The translations under genes were made by a program, and so were the position numbers. Under the pieces are notes generated by a model. The model did no database searches and was not told where the DNA came from. It was given only the letters and a program-made list of their open reading frames with translations. A stretch of 40,187 nucleotides of DNA, from positions 1 to 40,187 of the IMG/VR virus record IMGVR_UViG_3300023106_000020; one strand, written 5' to 3'. Each line of letters starts with the position of its first letter. The first letter of the stretch is position 1. The stretch comes from a virus. Positions 13,234 to 22,497 of the stretch are shown here, piece after piece.

Positions 13234-14961
13234 TCACTGCGGAGGTGGGTTGCTCGGATCATCCGTGGCAGCGGCCGTCAATATGGGCGCGCCTCTCGCG
13301 CCATAGCGAAGAAGCTGCGCAGCCCTTTGCGCGGTTAACCCCGGCTGACGTGCCATTAGGCCACGGATAGCGGCTTGCACAGGCTGGCTGTAGAGGGCGG
13401 CCCCAGCCCCAAGTCCACCGACCCCGGCAAGCGCCCCGACCTTCCCACCGACCGCTCCCGCGCCCAAGGCGGCTAGCATAGCCAAGCTGTTGACGTCCTT
13501 CGAACCGCCCTGCGCAGCGTTGTTGGTCATTACTTGCTGCCCTGCACTTGCAAGGTCTTGATCAAGTGCTTGCCCCCGCGCCGACTGACGGCGCCGAACA
13601 GAAGTGTCCGAGTTGCGCACAGCAGCCCCATACTGAGCAGGCGAGGCTACCCCGTCCGCTGGAGACGCTGCGGCCTTCTCTACGCGAACCAAGCTAGCGT
13701 AGCCGCGGTCGATATCGCGCAGCCGGGCTGCATCGCGCGGGTTTTGCCGACGCGCCAGGCTATGCAACTGCTGCCGGAATTGCTCGGTGATATCTCCGAC
13801 CATGCGCGTATAAGGATCGTCGCTACGCCTCCAGCCGGTTGCCAAATCTGACAGCCGCTCGGACGCATCGCGCAGTGTGCGGCCGCTGTAATAGCCGTTT
13901 GGTCCAGACCTTTGGAAAGCATTCCCAAGCTCAGCCTGAGCTTGGTCGAGCAGGTTGTCGTATTCAGCCGGCAACCTTGCGCGCTGGCGAATGGTATTGA
14001 CGCGAGTTTGGAATGTCTGGTCGAGCCCCCCACTCAACCGTGGCAAGACGTCGCTATACGCAGCCCGCAAGCGGTCACCCGCGAATGCGACTGCGTCGTG
14101 GCCGGCTTCCGTGCCGCCTGGCAACCTCTCTCCGATCGGCCGAAGCGCGCGGTTGACTGCTGCCCTGTTCAAGTCCTCAGTGGCACGGCGTTGCGCGCCC
14201 CCGACCATGCCCTGGATGATCGGCACCGTGGCGGCGATATCCTCCACCCGCTTGATACCGCGCCCCAGCCGGCCACCTTGGCCTGCTATCTGTCCGGTCG
14301 TGAGACGGACACCCTCGTCCAGTAGCGTGCGGACATTCCCCGGAAGTTGGGGAGCGGCGAGCGAAGCAATGCCGCGCATCGCCGTGTCGCCGATGGCGCC
14401 TCCGACCGCGCCGATTGCCGCGTCTTTTGCTACACCTAGCGCGTTGTCCGAATTGGACAGCAATGCGCCGCTTGCAGCTCCTTGGGCGAGAGCCCCGCCG
14501 CGCATTGCTGCTGCAGGCAAAAGAGCCGCTGATTCACCTACGAAGTTGCCGATGCCGCGCAGAGTACCCATGCCCTCCGCAGCAGGCGCGACTTGACCGG
14601 TCAGATCATTCTTGCCGCCACCATTGATAGCGTCTCCCCACTTGCCGCCTCCAACCGTCTCGCCGATCGCGTTCAAGCCGGACTGCGCCCAATCCGCGGC
14701 GTGGTCGAGGACGTTGGCACCACCTTCGAGGACGCCACGCCCCATCTCTGCGACGCCGCTGCCGATGTCCGACAACAGCGCATTCTCGGGATCTTGTGCG
14801 GCAGGTGCGCGAGCCGGTGCACGCGTCTCGATCGCGCTATTCCCAAACTGACCGCCGAGATGTTGACGGATGATCCCGTTTACATCCTCTTCGGTAGCGC
14901 CTTCGGGCGCTTCGATCTCGAACGACTTCCCGTCCGGCGTGTCGATCTTGAACTTGCCCAT
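13234..14961 (-). CDS. Internal virion / DNA-ejection protein, 575 residues
   Basis: The N-terminus FKIDTPDGKSFEIEAPEGAT followed by EEDVNGIIRQHL is a short motif found at the start of many podovirus internal and tail proteins. The rest is mostly helical and Ala/Gly-rich, with glycine-zipper-like segments (ALLPAAAMRGGALAQGAASG, ALGAGAVGGKVGALAGVGGL) able to enter or cross membranes. In P22-like phages such proteins are ejected with DNA and form a channel across the envelope. Position next to the transglycosylase protein supports this. No close named homologue is recognised. Confidence 0.65.
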   Translation of the reverse strand: MGKFKIDTPDGKSFEIEAPEGATEEDVNGIIRQHLGGQFGNSAIETRAPARAPAAQDPENALLSDIGSGVAEMGRGVLEGGANVLDHAADWAQSGLNAIGETVGGGKWGDAINGGGKNDLTGQVAPAAEGMGTLRGIGNFVGESAALLPAAAMRGGALAQGAASGALLSNSDNALGVAKDAAIGAVGGAIGDTAMRGIASLAAPQLPGNVRTLLDEGVRLTTGQIAGQGGRLGRGIKRVEDIAATVPIIQGMVGGAQRRATEDLNRAAVNRALRPIGERLPGGTEAGHDAVAFAGDRLRAAYSDVLPRLSGGLDQTFQTRVNTIRQRARLPAEYDNLLDQAQAELGNAFQRSGPNGYYSGRTLRDASERLSDLATGWRRSDDPYTRMVGDITEQFRQQLHSLARRQNPRDAARLRDIDRGYASLVRVEKAAASPADGVASPAQYGAAVRNSDTSVRRRQSARGQALDQDLASAGQQVMTNNAAQGGSKDVNSLAMLAALGAGAVGGKVGALAGVGGLGAGAALYSQPVQAAIRGLMARQPGLTAQRAAQLLRYGARGAPILTAAATDDPSNPPPQ

Positions 14962-16721
14962 TATTTCACCCGCGTGATGGTGTAGCCGTTGATCTTGGAC
15001 GACTGCCCTACGCCGATCGCGGCAGAAGCGCGCGGCTTGTCGGGCGTGTACGTGCGCGCAACACGCTCCGGATTGATACCGTTATCTCGTGCGTATCCTC
15101 GGTAATTCTCGGCGACCGAGTTGTACGTTTCCCTATAGTTCTGATAATTCGTATAGGCTGCTTTCACCATGTTACGGCGCTGTTCCGCGTTCAAGCGGTG
15201 GCCATTGATTGCCCGATTGTAGGTGTTCCGAACCGTGTCATCCAACCCGCCAGAGTTTTGCGCAGTCGCAAACTCGCCTTCGCGCACGACTGAGCTAGGG
15301 TCCAAGACCTTCATGTAGTTGAAGATCAACGCAATATCGTCTTGCGGCGTCGGGTTCTTTTTCATGCCGAGATCGCGCAACGTGTTGAACTGCTGGCGCG
15401 CACTCTTGAACGTCTTAACCTCCGGCAGTGCGTCGAACTCCTTGCGGTAATCCGCCTCCGCTTTGCGATTGCTCTGAACGTTGCGGCTGGTCGAGGTCGC
15501 AGGGTCGGCAGGACCACCGCGGATAGGGCGCAAGGCATCGCCGTTCCACTCGTACCCGCTCGGTGCGTCGCGCGTCTTGGAGCGAGGCGGGCGCACGTTG
15601 ATGACGCCGGGGTTCCCACCCTGTGGCTGACCACCGCCGAGCCGCGACGTGTTCTTGGCGACATAGGCCTGTGTCTCGGAAGGCAGCGCCGACAGCCAGT
15701 TGTCCCCATTCTGCTGGATCGCGCGATCGACGCGACCGGGACCGGCATTGTACGCCGCCCAAGCCTTCGCCGGGTCGCCATACTTCTGGACCATCGCCGC
15801 AAGATACTCGCGACCGACGCGGTTCTTTTCCTCCACGCTGCCATCGCGAACGGGCGCGACACCGTAGCCGGGATCCGCCTGCGTGCCCGGCATCGTCTGC
15901 ATAGCGCCCTGTGCGCCCTTGGGAGACGTCACTAGCTGACCGTTAGGGAGATAGTCGCGGTTGCCGCTCTCCGACTGCGCGGTGATGCCCACCATCGCCG
16001 ACATCGGCCCGCCTGCGCCCATCTGCGGCATACCAGCGCCGGGCGCATACCCGGGCTGTGGCATTGCCGCGGGACCAGTCCCCGTGCCGGGCTTCATCAG
16101 CCACGAACCGCTTTCGCTGTCGAAGATGTAGTCGGGGTTGTTCGGCTTGGGGTTTTCGGCGATCAGCTGGTCACCGGACATGCGGCGCGCGCCCGGTGCA
16201 AGCGTGTAGGGCTCGGCAGCCTTGAGACGAGCGGCGACGGCCTGCTTGCCTGCTGCGGAAAGCTGGTACTGCAGGTTTAGCCCTTCGTCGGACCAATCCA
16301 TCTGGGCGAGCTGCTGGGGCGTAAAGCCCGCCTGTGCGAGGACCTGCGACCCGACTGCCGCGCGCTGTTCTGGCGGAAGGGCAAGCAACTGCGGGTGAAG
16401 GTTGCCCACGACATCTGCCTGATGCGCGAACTCCTTCAACTGGTCGTCGCGCAGTCCGCCAAGCGCATTGGCGAACTCCATATCCCCACCGAGCGCAGCT
16501 TCCTGGCGAGCGCCCGCAAAGTCGCCGGTGCGCGCTCGAGCAGCCAAGCCGGTCCGCGCCTGGTCCTGCTGCTTCTGGCGGCCGAACACGTAATCCTGCT
16601 GCTGCGCGCGGGTCTGCGCCAACCGCGCCTGTTGCTCATTCAGCCGCATCTGCTGGTCGCGTGATGCTTCCTCGCCGTATGCCTGCAGCGTGCGGATACC
16701 GAGGTTGAAGTCGATCGCCAT
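14961..16721 (-). CDS. Internal virion protein with lytic transglycosylase domain
   Basis: A 586-residue protein. Residues 1-180 are helical and Gln-rich, and a Pro/Gly linker follows (about 205-240). Residues 240-350 form a lytic transglycosylase (SLT) domain: catalytic Glu251 in ITAQSESGNRDY, then GAQGAMQTMPGT (269-280) and AAYNAGPGRVD (322-332). The remaining C-terminal part is helical. Such virion proteins locally cut peptidoglycan so the ejection channel can cross the cell wall. Its stop and the next start overlap as TAATG. The domain is certain; ejection use is known for the family. Confidence 0.85.
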   Translation of the reverse strand: MAIDFNLGIRTLQAYGEEASRDQQMRLNEQQARLAQTRAQQQDYVFGRQKQQDQARTGLAARARTGDFAGARQEAALGGDMEFANALGGLRDDQLKEFAHQADVVGNLHPQLLALPPEQRAAVGSQVLAQAGFTPQQLAQMDWSDEGLNLQYQLSAAGKQAVAARLKAAEPYTLAPGARRMSGDQLIAENPKPNNPDYIFDSESGSWLMKPGTGTGPAAMPQPGYAPGAGMPQMGAGGPMSAMVGITAQSESGNRDYLPNGQLVTSPKGAQGAMQTMPGTQADPGYGVAPVRDGSVEEKNRVGREYLAAMVQKYGDPAKAWAAYNAGPGRVDRAIQQNGDNWLSALPSETQAYVAKNTSRLGGGQPQGGNPGVINVRPPRSKTRDAPSGYEWNGDALRPIRGGPADPATSTSRNVQSNRKAEADYRKEFDALPEVKTFKSARQQFNTLRDLGMKKNPTPQDDIALIFNYMKVLDPSSVVREGEFATAQNSGGLDDTVRNTYNRAINGHRLNAEQRRNMVKAAYTNYQNYRETYNSVAENYRGYARDNGINPERVARTYTPDKPRASAAIGVGQSSKINGYTITRVK

Positions 16722-17368
16722 TATCTGGCTCCACCGAAGCCAAGCGCGCTCCCGATACCCCCGCCGAAGCTCGACCCCAATGCGCTCGCGATGTTGCGAT
16801 CGGTGTTCTTGATCAGACCCGACCAGATCGCGCCATTCTGCAGCGCTGCGTTGCCTCGAGCATCTGCTAGCGTCTGGTTCGCCGCGTTGTTCGCCTGCGT
16901 CGTCTGCGTCGCTACACCCGACACGTTGCCGATCGCGCTGTTGCCGGTCTGGATCAGCGTGTTGAGGTTGCCGAGGTACTGCTGCTGGTTCTGGTCAGCC
17001 AGCGCCATGCCCTTGGTCTGCAGCGCCTTGAGCGTCGCGCCGCTGTCGCCCATGCCGCGGGCGTAGGCGTTCGAGTTGACCGAGCCGAGACCGGTGTTCA
17101 GCAGGTCCTGATAGCCCGTCGAGCTGCGGTAGGTGTCGAGTGCAGCTGCGGATGCAGCAGGATCCCCGCCGACCCCGAGCAGACCCGCATAGGTCGTCCC
17201 GGCCGCATTGCCGCGGTCCATGTTCGGCTGGTTTAGTCCAGTAATGAACTGCTGGTTGGCCGCGTTGGCCGCAAGGATCTTGTCGGTCGTCTGCGCCTGG
17301 ATCTTGGCGGCCTTCTTCGTCGCCTTGCTAGAGACGATCGAGCCCAACACATCACCAAAGATCGACAT
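16721..17368 (-). CDS. DNA-ejection/transfer protein, P22 gp7-like type
   Basis: A 215-residue helical protein. It opens with IFGDVLGSIVSSKATKKAAK, continues with Gln/Asn/Ala-rich helices and ends with a glycine-rich ALGSSFGGGIGSALGFGGAR. This layout matches podovirus DNA-transfer proteins such as P22 gp7 in style, not in clear sequence identity. It is the first of three ejection-type genes in a row in transcription order. The start ATG 17368 has AGGA about 8 nt upstream on the minus strand. A 73-bp gap (17369-17441) before it shows nothing recognisable. Confidence 0.6.
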   Translation of the reverse strand: MSIFGDVLGSIVSSKATKKAAKIQAQTTDKILAANAANQQFITGLNQPNMDRGNAAGTTYAGLLGVGGDPAASAAALDTYRSSTGYQDLLNTGLGSVNSNAYARGMGDSGATLKALQTKGMALADQNQQQYLGNLNTLIQTGNSAIGNVSGVATQTTQANNAANQTLADARGNAALQNGAIWSGLIKNTDRNIASALGSSFGGGIGSALGFGGAR

Positions 17369-17441
17369 GACGAGGTCCTAACGTGCCGCCACAGGAATAA
17401 GCATAGGGGTAGATTGTCGGATGTTGGCGAGCGCTAGGCAA

Positions 17442-18059
17442 TCAAACATCGGGTTCGACGGCGAACTTGGCGACGACATAGCCCGGTCGGCGCGGCCCTT
17501 CGCCGCCGTCTGCGGTGCCCGTAGCGGGGATCTCGACGGCTCCGACCACATGCGTATCGCCAGTCTGCACAGGCGGAGTTGTCGAAACGACGTAGGTGAC
17601 CGTCCCGCCAGACCGATCGGCATCCACGTAGGATACGTAATCCACATCCGTGCTCGCGGTCGCTGCAGCCGTTCCGCCGGTGACCGATGCCGTCGTGCCA
17701 TCCGCGTACATGCGGGTATGCGAGGCAATCGTGATCGTCGTGGTGGATGCTGTCAGGACGCTTGCCGGCTCGATGTAGCTGTTCACTAGCGCCTGTTCGC
17801 GCTTCTGGGCATCAGTGGACGTCTGTGCGCCTACCGCGGCCGTGTTGGCGGCTGCAGCGGCTGCCTGCGCCGCCTGCGTCGCCTCGTCCAGATTTTCCAG
17901 CGCCGCCTGGATCTCGGGGATCTGCGCCAGCGTGTTCAGCGCCTCGCCGAGCGTCTTGAACGCATCGTTGAGGCTGCGCAGGGCTGCCGGGGAGAAACGC
18001 CCATCGGAATCCACAACGACCTGCGTCTGCTGGAACGACGGGATGCGGACGAACACCAT
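17442..18059 (-). CDS. Virion-associated protein with coiled coil, 205 residues
   Basis: Residues 20-90 form an Ala/Gln-rich coiled coil (LGEALNTLAQIPEIQAALEN, then QAAQAAAAAANTAA). From about residue 100 the sequence becomes beta-rich and Thr/Val-rich (ASTTTITIASHTRMYADGTT). A helical stem plus beta head fits a small trimeric fibre or needle-like tail part; P22 gp26 occupies a similar place in the gene order. No sequence match is evident, so this is position-based. Its start overlaps the gp10-like stop by 1 nt. Confidence 0.55.
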   Translation of the reverse strand: MVFVRIPSFQQTQVVVDSDGRFSPAALRSLNDAFKTLGEALNTLAQIPEIQAALENLDEATQAAQAAAAAANTAAVGAQTSTDAQKREQALVNSYIEPASVLTASTTTITIASHTRMYADGTTASVTGGTAAATASTDVDYVSYVDADRSGGTVTYVVSTTPPVQTGDTHVVGAVEIPATGTADGGEGPRRPGYVVAKFAVEPDV

Positions 18060-19375
18060 CAGCGCCAGCCCTCGTTTGCCATCATGCCGGCGATGCGAAT
18101 ACGCACCGGCTCCACGCAGCTGATCTCGTAGGAGCGATAGGGCTGGTCGGGTGAGCCCAGCCGCCAGAGCGTGCCGACATCGAACGGCGCGCGGACAAGG
18201 AGCTCTTCGTAGAACGCGGGGTAATCGTCCTGTCCATCCTTCCAGCGCAGGCGGATCGTGCAGTCGACCGAAGACCCGGTGCCGATCGACACGCTGTCGT
18301 TCCGTGGCGGCTTGCCGAGCATCGGCACGGTCGCAGTCACGGTCCGCTCGATCACGGCGCCGTCATCGGTCATGGCGTCCGCATCGACACGCCAGAGCCG
18401 ACTGTCGACCGCGGACCCGACGATGGTCTCGCCTGCCTCCTGATAACCCACCAGCACCGGCCAGGTGAACTCGCTCCAGACCTGCGTCGAGGCGTCATAG
18501 GCCAGCACGCCTTGCCCGGGCACACGCAGCACGTAGAAGCTGTGCCCATCCATGCTGTAGACCCATGCCGAGCAGGGTGACGTTGCCTTGCGGATACGCT
18601 CGGCAATACCCGGGTCGCTGATCACCTGCGGCACCGACGACGCCCGATATACCTGATAGTCGTCGCCGACCCACACCAGCGTGTTGTCGAACCGCCGCAC
18701 GGTATCGCGGGCGAGGCAGCCACGTTCGAAGTTGCGGCCCGACGCGCGTTGAAACGGTGCATCGAGGTCGCCGGTTGGCTGCCATACTTCGACGTTCTGC
18801 GTGCCGAAGATCCAGAACTCGTCACCCAGCCGGCGCACAGCAACCGCCTTGTCGGGCAGGCTCTCCGCGGTCGCGAAGTTGAGCGGGTCGATCGTAGTCT
18901 CGCCAGGGACCAGCCAGTAGAAACGCCCGTTGGGCAGCAGTACGATGCCGTACGCGTTGAGCTGGTCGACGTCCTGCACGAACCCGCCAGACGGCGCATC
19001 GTCAGGCAACTCCAGCGTGATGATGCTCGTATCGTAGAGGTAAGCGATCCCGCCGCCGGCGATGATGCTGGCGAACGGCGTCGACACCAAGGCAGCGATC
19101 CCCGACCCGGCAATGGTGCCCTGCGGCTGCTCGGTGGAGTACAGCGTGTTACCCGCGACCACGAGGCGCTCGCCCGTTGCCGTGCGGTAGTGCACCCCCC
19201 GCATGAGCCCCGTATAGCTCGCGATGCGCGTCAGGCCCGGTCGCTGGATACGCAACGTCTGGTCCGGGCTGATCCCGCTCATGTCCTTCTCGAGGTACAT
19301 ATTGCGCAGCACCACGTCCGGTACGAGACCGTCCGCGCGCTTGAAGCTGCCGATGCCGAGAGGGACGATAGGCAT
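18059..19375 (-). CDS. P22 gp10-like packaged-DNA stabilisation / tail hub protein
   Basis: A 438-residue protein from ATG 19375, overlapping the previous TAA as TAATG. It follows the P22 gp10 pattern: MPIVPLGIGSFKRADGLVPD, NMYLEKDMSG, RPGLTRIASYTGLMRGVHYR, TGERLVVAGNTLYS, then repeated beta-propeller-like strands and VLAYDASTQVWSEFTW. gp10 plugs the tail after DNA packaging and carries the needle and tailspikes. The length is close to P22 gp10 (472). The frame stays open upstream to 19834, but that part is a shadow of the next gene. Confidence 0.85.
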   Translation of the reverse strand: MPIVPLGIGSFKRADGLVPDVVLRNMYLEKDMSGISPDQTLRIQRPGLTRIASYTGLMRGVHYRTATGERLVVAGNTLYSTEQPQGTIAGSGIAALVSTPFASIIAGGGIAYLYDTSIITLELPDDAPSGGFVQDVDQLNAYGIVLLPNGRFYWLVPGETTIDPLNFATAESLPDKAVAVRRLGDEFWIFGTQNVEVWQPTGDLDAPFQRASGRNFERGCLARDTVRRFDNTLVWVGDDYQVYRASSVPQVISDPGIAERIRKATSPCSAWVYSMDGHSFYVLRVPGQGVLAYDASTQVWSEFTWPVLVGYQEAGETIVGSAVDSRLWRVDADAMTDDGAVIERTVTATVPMLGKPPRNDSVSIGTGSSVDCTIRLRWKDGQDDYPAFYEELLVRAPFDVGTLWRLGSPDQPYRSYEISCVEPVRIRIAGMMANEGWR

Positions 19376-19818
19376 TAGGGCTCCAGTGCCGTGCAATGTA
19401 CATTGATGGTACCCGGTGCGGGGTTGAAGCCGATCGCGCCCGTCAGCAGCCCGAACAGCCCGGCCGTCTGCCGCTTGACGCGGAACACGCACTGAGTGTT
19501 CGTGGGGACGCCGGTGATCTGCACGTTGTAGCTGTCGAGAGCGCTGTCTGCCGGATCCTCGGCGATGCCGTTGCAGATCGGCACTACACCCGTAGCGAAT
19601 GGCGTAGGATAGACCCAGGTGAACGTCGCGGTGTTCACGCCGGTCATGCGTTGCTTGCGCGCCTTGCTGGCGTGTGTGTGGTCTGCACGGGCATAGGGCG
19701 ACTGGCTTCCTACCGCGCCAGCGTCCGACACACCCGGGGGCATCGTGGTCGCCGGCTTCGGTATCGCAGCCTGTAGCGCGCTGATATCCGGGGCAGGGGT
19801 GTAAGCAACGCCACTCAT
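19375..19818 (-). CDS. Small tail-fibre-like virion protein, 147 residues
   Basis: The segment PPGVSDAGAVGSQSPYARAD followed by HTHASKARKQRM is a module found in many phage fibre and appendage proteins. After it comes a beta-rich domain (TGVNTATFTWVYPTPFATGV, VQITGVPTNTQCVFRVKR). The gene lies between the PhoD-like and gp10-like genes, so it is most likely a virion appendage or head fibre. Its stop overlaps the gp10-like start. Confidence 0.6.
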   Translation of the reverse strand: MSGVAYTPAPDISALQAAIPKPATTMPPGVSDAGAVGSQSPYARADHTHASKARKQRMTGVNTATFTWVYPTPFATGVVPICNGIAEDPADSALDSYNVQITGVPTNTQCVFRVKRQTAGLFGLLTGAIGFNPAPGTINVHCTALEP

Positions 19819-19892
19819 ACTGGTACTCCTGCATTAATCCCCGCCCACAGCAGCGCGGAAAGCGGGATGGCGGTTAGGGAGGCGCGGTTCAT
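19815..19892 (-). CDS. Possible 25-residue hydrophobic micro-protein
   Basis: A tiny frame that exactly bridges two genes: ATG 19892 overlaps the PhoD-like stop as ATGA, and its TGA (19815-19817) overlaps the next start in the same way. The product starts MNRASLTAIPLSALLWAGIN and is hydrophobic, able to form one short membrane helix. AGGAG inside its 3' end is the ribosome-binding site of the next gene. It may be a real micro-protein or only a translational bridge. Confidence 0.4.
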   Translation of the reverse strand: MNRASLTAIPLSALLWAGINAGVPV

Positions 19893-22129
19893 GGCGCCGG
19901 GCGAATAGCGACGAGGAAGATCACGTTCTCGTCGGTTGTGCCGCCTTCCCAAGCGAACGCCGTCGAGACCGCCCCCGCTGTCCCAACGACTTTTTGCCCG
20001 GTGCTGAACGAGACGAACGAGCCCCCGGTATCCAGCTTCTCCGTAAGTATCGCGAACCCGTTGGAGAAGCCGTGCGCTGTCAGGCTTGCCGTCGAGGTCG
20101 CGCTATCGCAGCCCCAGAACGCAAGGGCCAACTCATTGTTGTAAAGCGTCGTCGCCGAAACCACACCCGAGTCGCGGGTGGGCGTCGAAGCATTGACGAC
20201 CGACTTCGCGTACTGGTCGATTGGTGTGGTCGGGTGATGACCTGTTACCTCGATGACCGTGTAGCCCTTATAGACGGAGGAACCGGTTGACACGAGCGCC
20301 GATGCTTCGCCACCGGCTGCAATTTTGTAGAACACTGCGCCAGACATGCCGGTGCCGGTCAGATGCGGCGCACCCGCCGACGTGTAGCCGGACGGCGTGC
20401 CGACGGAGTTAGGGATTTTGTCCAACGCGGCGAAGATGACAATGAGGTTTCCAGCCGTTGCGGGCTTCGTCCAACTGAAATTGCCGCTTGTACCCGAGCT
20501 GCCCTGAATAGACTCGCTTGCGACGATCGAAGGGGGCGTCCCGACAGGTGCCACCGGCTCGACGGTGACAGTGACGGTGACTGTTATATCCGACGTGAGC
20601 CCAAAGGCATTCGTTGCCCTGAACACGCTCGCATAGCTGCCCGCGCTGGCCTGAGCGGGCAACGTCGCGGTGTTGCCGGAAAGCGTATGCGGTCCGCTGA
20701 TCTTCTGCCAAGTCACATAGTCGTCGGCCGTCAGCGCGGTTGCGATCGCGTTATTGGTGTACCCTGACTGCGAAGGGTTGGTGCTGATGACAGGAGCCGT
20801 CGTGTCGGCGGGCACTGCCGCGATGCTACGCGTGAAGGTGTAATCGTAGAGCGGAGTAGCGACGCGATCGCGGCGCGCCTTCCAGTTGATCGAAATCGTA
20901 TCTGCTGACGGGTACGAAATGGACATGATCGCGTACTGGTGGTTCACGGCAATAGGTGCACCCGTCCAGCCGCTGCCCTTGCTTGACAGGCCGCTGTTGA
21001 TCGGCGCGGCTTGGAATACAGGGAACCCACCGATGGTGTTCGTGCCGACCTCGTAGGCGACAGAGTGCATATCGCCGGAGATGACGCACATCCGGTTCGA
21101 CATACCGACGCCAACGACGAACGAGCCGATCTCCTGCCGCTCATCAGCGTATCCGTCCCAGCTATCCCCGAACTCGCCATCACCGCCGCGCCACGGCATC
21201 GTGCAGCCCCAGATGACGTATTCACCAGCAGTCCGCGCCGCGAGAAGCTGGTCCTTGAACCACTGCTTCTGCACCGCACCCATCATCGTCTTGTTTGGCC
21301 CGTTGGCATCTGCCGGGCTGTCGCGCATTGACCGGAGATCTGTCATGACGAACCGAACGCGACCGATCTTGTACGAGTAGTAGATCGGGTCAGCCGCACC
21401 GGCCAGAACAAGCGCGGGGGAAGGTACACGGCGGTGGTATCCTGCGATAGCAGCAAGACGCGACGGGCTGGTCTTGTTGCTGCCGTCAGGGCCGTAATCG
21501 TGATCGTCCCACATGGCGAGAATGGGGAGGTTGCGATACAAAGCCTGTGCATTCGGCTGGGTCAGCGTAGCATCATAGGCGTTCTGAAACAGTGTCTCGT
21601 TGTTGGTTCCGATGCTGTCGTAGAACTGGTCGCCCAGGTGCTGCATGAACAAAGCGCCCGACGAAAGCCACTCCTGATAAATGTTGAAGTCGTAAGTTGT
21701 AACGTTCGAACAGGATGCGTGAACGAACGAGAACGGGTAGTTGCCGGTGCCGGGCGTCTTGAACTGCCCGATCTTGATGAATGTCTCGCCCGCTGCGCGA
21801 ACGCTGTAATGATAGGTGGTGTCGGGCTGCAAGCCGGTCGCCTTCAACTTAGCCAGCCGGTACGTCGCGTCCGGCGTGACCGACGCGGAAATAACCGGGT
21901 TCGACATATCCTCCGACTGCGATACGACCATCTGCACCGGATTAGCTGCGCTGGTCATCTTGGCGGTCATGGTGACGCTGCCATCGTCAATCGCACCAAG
22001 CCATGCGTTATCGATGGGTGCCGAATTGACGGGCGTAGGCGTAGGCGTCGGGGTTGGAGTGGGGGTGCCTCCGGTCGCGACCTGCCCCGGAGCCAGCGGC
22101 CAGCCATTGCGGACCGCGCGCGACCTCAT
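19889..22129 (-). CDS. PhoD-like metallophosphoesterase in the tail gene cluster
   Basis: A 746-residue multidomain protein. A (TP)n linker (22-33) leads to a fibronectin-type PhoD_N domain (about 38-125). A calcineurin-like PhoD phosphatase follows (about 130-430) with metal motifs HASC (137-140), GDQFY (166-170), WDDHDYG (207-213) and GDMH (352-355). Then comes an Ig-like domain (about 440-525) and a beta-rich C-terminal domain (530-746). PhoD enzymes are normally secreted and cleave phosphodiesters, including wall teichoic acids. Here there is no signal peptide and the neighbours are connector and tail genes, so a virion enzyme or receptor binder is likely. Substrate unknown. Confidence 0.85.
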   Translation of the reverse strand: MRSRAVRNGWPLAPGQVATGGTPTPTPTPTPTPVNSAPIDNAWLGAIDDGSVTMTAKMTSAANPVQMVVSQSEDMSNPVISASVTPDATYRLAKLKATGLQPDTTYHYSVRAAGETFIKIGQFKTPGTGNYPFSFVHASCSNVTTYDFNIYQEWLSSGALFMQHLGDQFYDSIGTNNETLFQNAYDATLTQPNAQALYRNLPILAMWDDHDYGPDGSNKTSPSRLAAIAGYHRRVPSPALVLAGAADPIYYSYKIGRVRFVMTDLRSMRDSPADANGPNKTMMGAVQKQWFKDQLLAARTAGEYVIWGCTMPWRGGDGEFGDSWDGYADERQEIGSFVVGVGMSNRMCVISGDMHSVAYEVGTNTIGGFPVFQAAPINSGLSSKGSGWTGAPIAVNHQYAIMSISYPSADTISINWKARRDRVATPLYDYTFTRSIAAVPADTTAPVISTNPSQSGYTNNAIATALTADDYVTWQKISGPHTLSGNTATLPAQASAGSYASVFRATNAFGLTSDITVTVTVTVEPVAPVGTPPSIVASESIQGSSGTSGNFSWTKPATAGNLIVIFAALDKIPNSVGTPSGYTSAGAPHLTGTGMSGAVFYKIAAGGEASALVSTGSSVYKGYTVIEVTGHHPTTPIDQYAKSVVNASTPTRDSGVVSATTLYNNELALAFWGCDSATSTASLTAHGFSNGFAILTEKLDTGGSFVSFSTGQKVVGTAGAVSTAFAWEGGTTDENVIFLVAIRPAP

Positions 22130-22497
22130 GGAATGCGGCTCAGCGAGGCGTACAGCCCCGAAGGCGTGCCGCCGGTGATCGTTGCCCGCACAGTCGCATT
22201 GGAGCCCAAGCCGACGCCTGTGCCGCCCGTGGTGTCAGGTGCGGTCTTCGCCGCCCCGATGTTCTGGTAGGTCGTGCCGTCAGGGCTCAGCGACTGCAAC
22301 TGCACCGAGGCGCCACCGAACGTGCCGACCACCGACCAGACGTAGTCGCCGCCGTATGCCGTCTGCGCGGCCGCTGCGACGTTGTTCGTGATAAGCGCCA
22401 GCGTTTCCTGCCTGCCGCCGGTCGACAGCGGATTGCCGTCGTCATCGGACAGCCAAACCGGTAGCGCGTTGGACGAACGGTTGCGAAATCCTGGCAT
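22126..22497 (-). CDS. Hypothetical virion protein, 123 residues
   Basis: A beta-rich protein with GDYVWSVVGTFGGASVQLQS, SPDGTTYQNIG and ATVRATITGGTPSGLYASLS. This 'variance of signal' pattern is common in small structural proteins that decorate heads or fibres. It is unassigned. It lies between the gp4-like connector and the PhoD-like gene, with ATGA overlap to the latter. Confidence 0.6.
   Translation of the reverse strand: MPGFRNRSSNALPVWLSDDDGNPLSTGGRQETLALITNNVAAAAQTAYGGDYVWSVVGTFGGASVQLQSLSPDGTTYQNIGAAKTAPDTTGGTGVGLGSNATVRATITGGTPSGLYASLSRIP

Noticed and set aside
13156-13338. Plus-strand frame of 60 basic residues
   Set aside because: Its start lies inside the terminator-like hairpin, the AAAGGGG is too close to the ATG, and it overlaps the end of the 575-residue ejection-type gene on the other strand.
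18059-19834. 591-codon version of the gp10-like gene
   Set aside because: The first 153 codons are a shadow of the 147-residue gene; the family N-terminus MPIVPLG begins at 19375.
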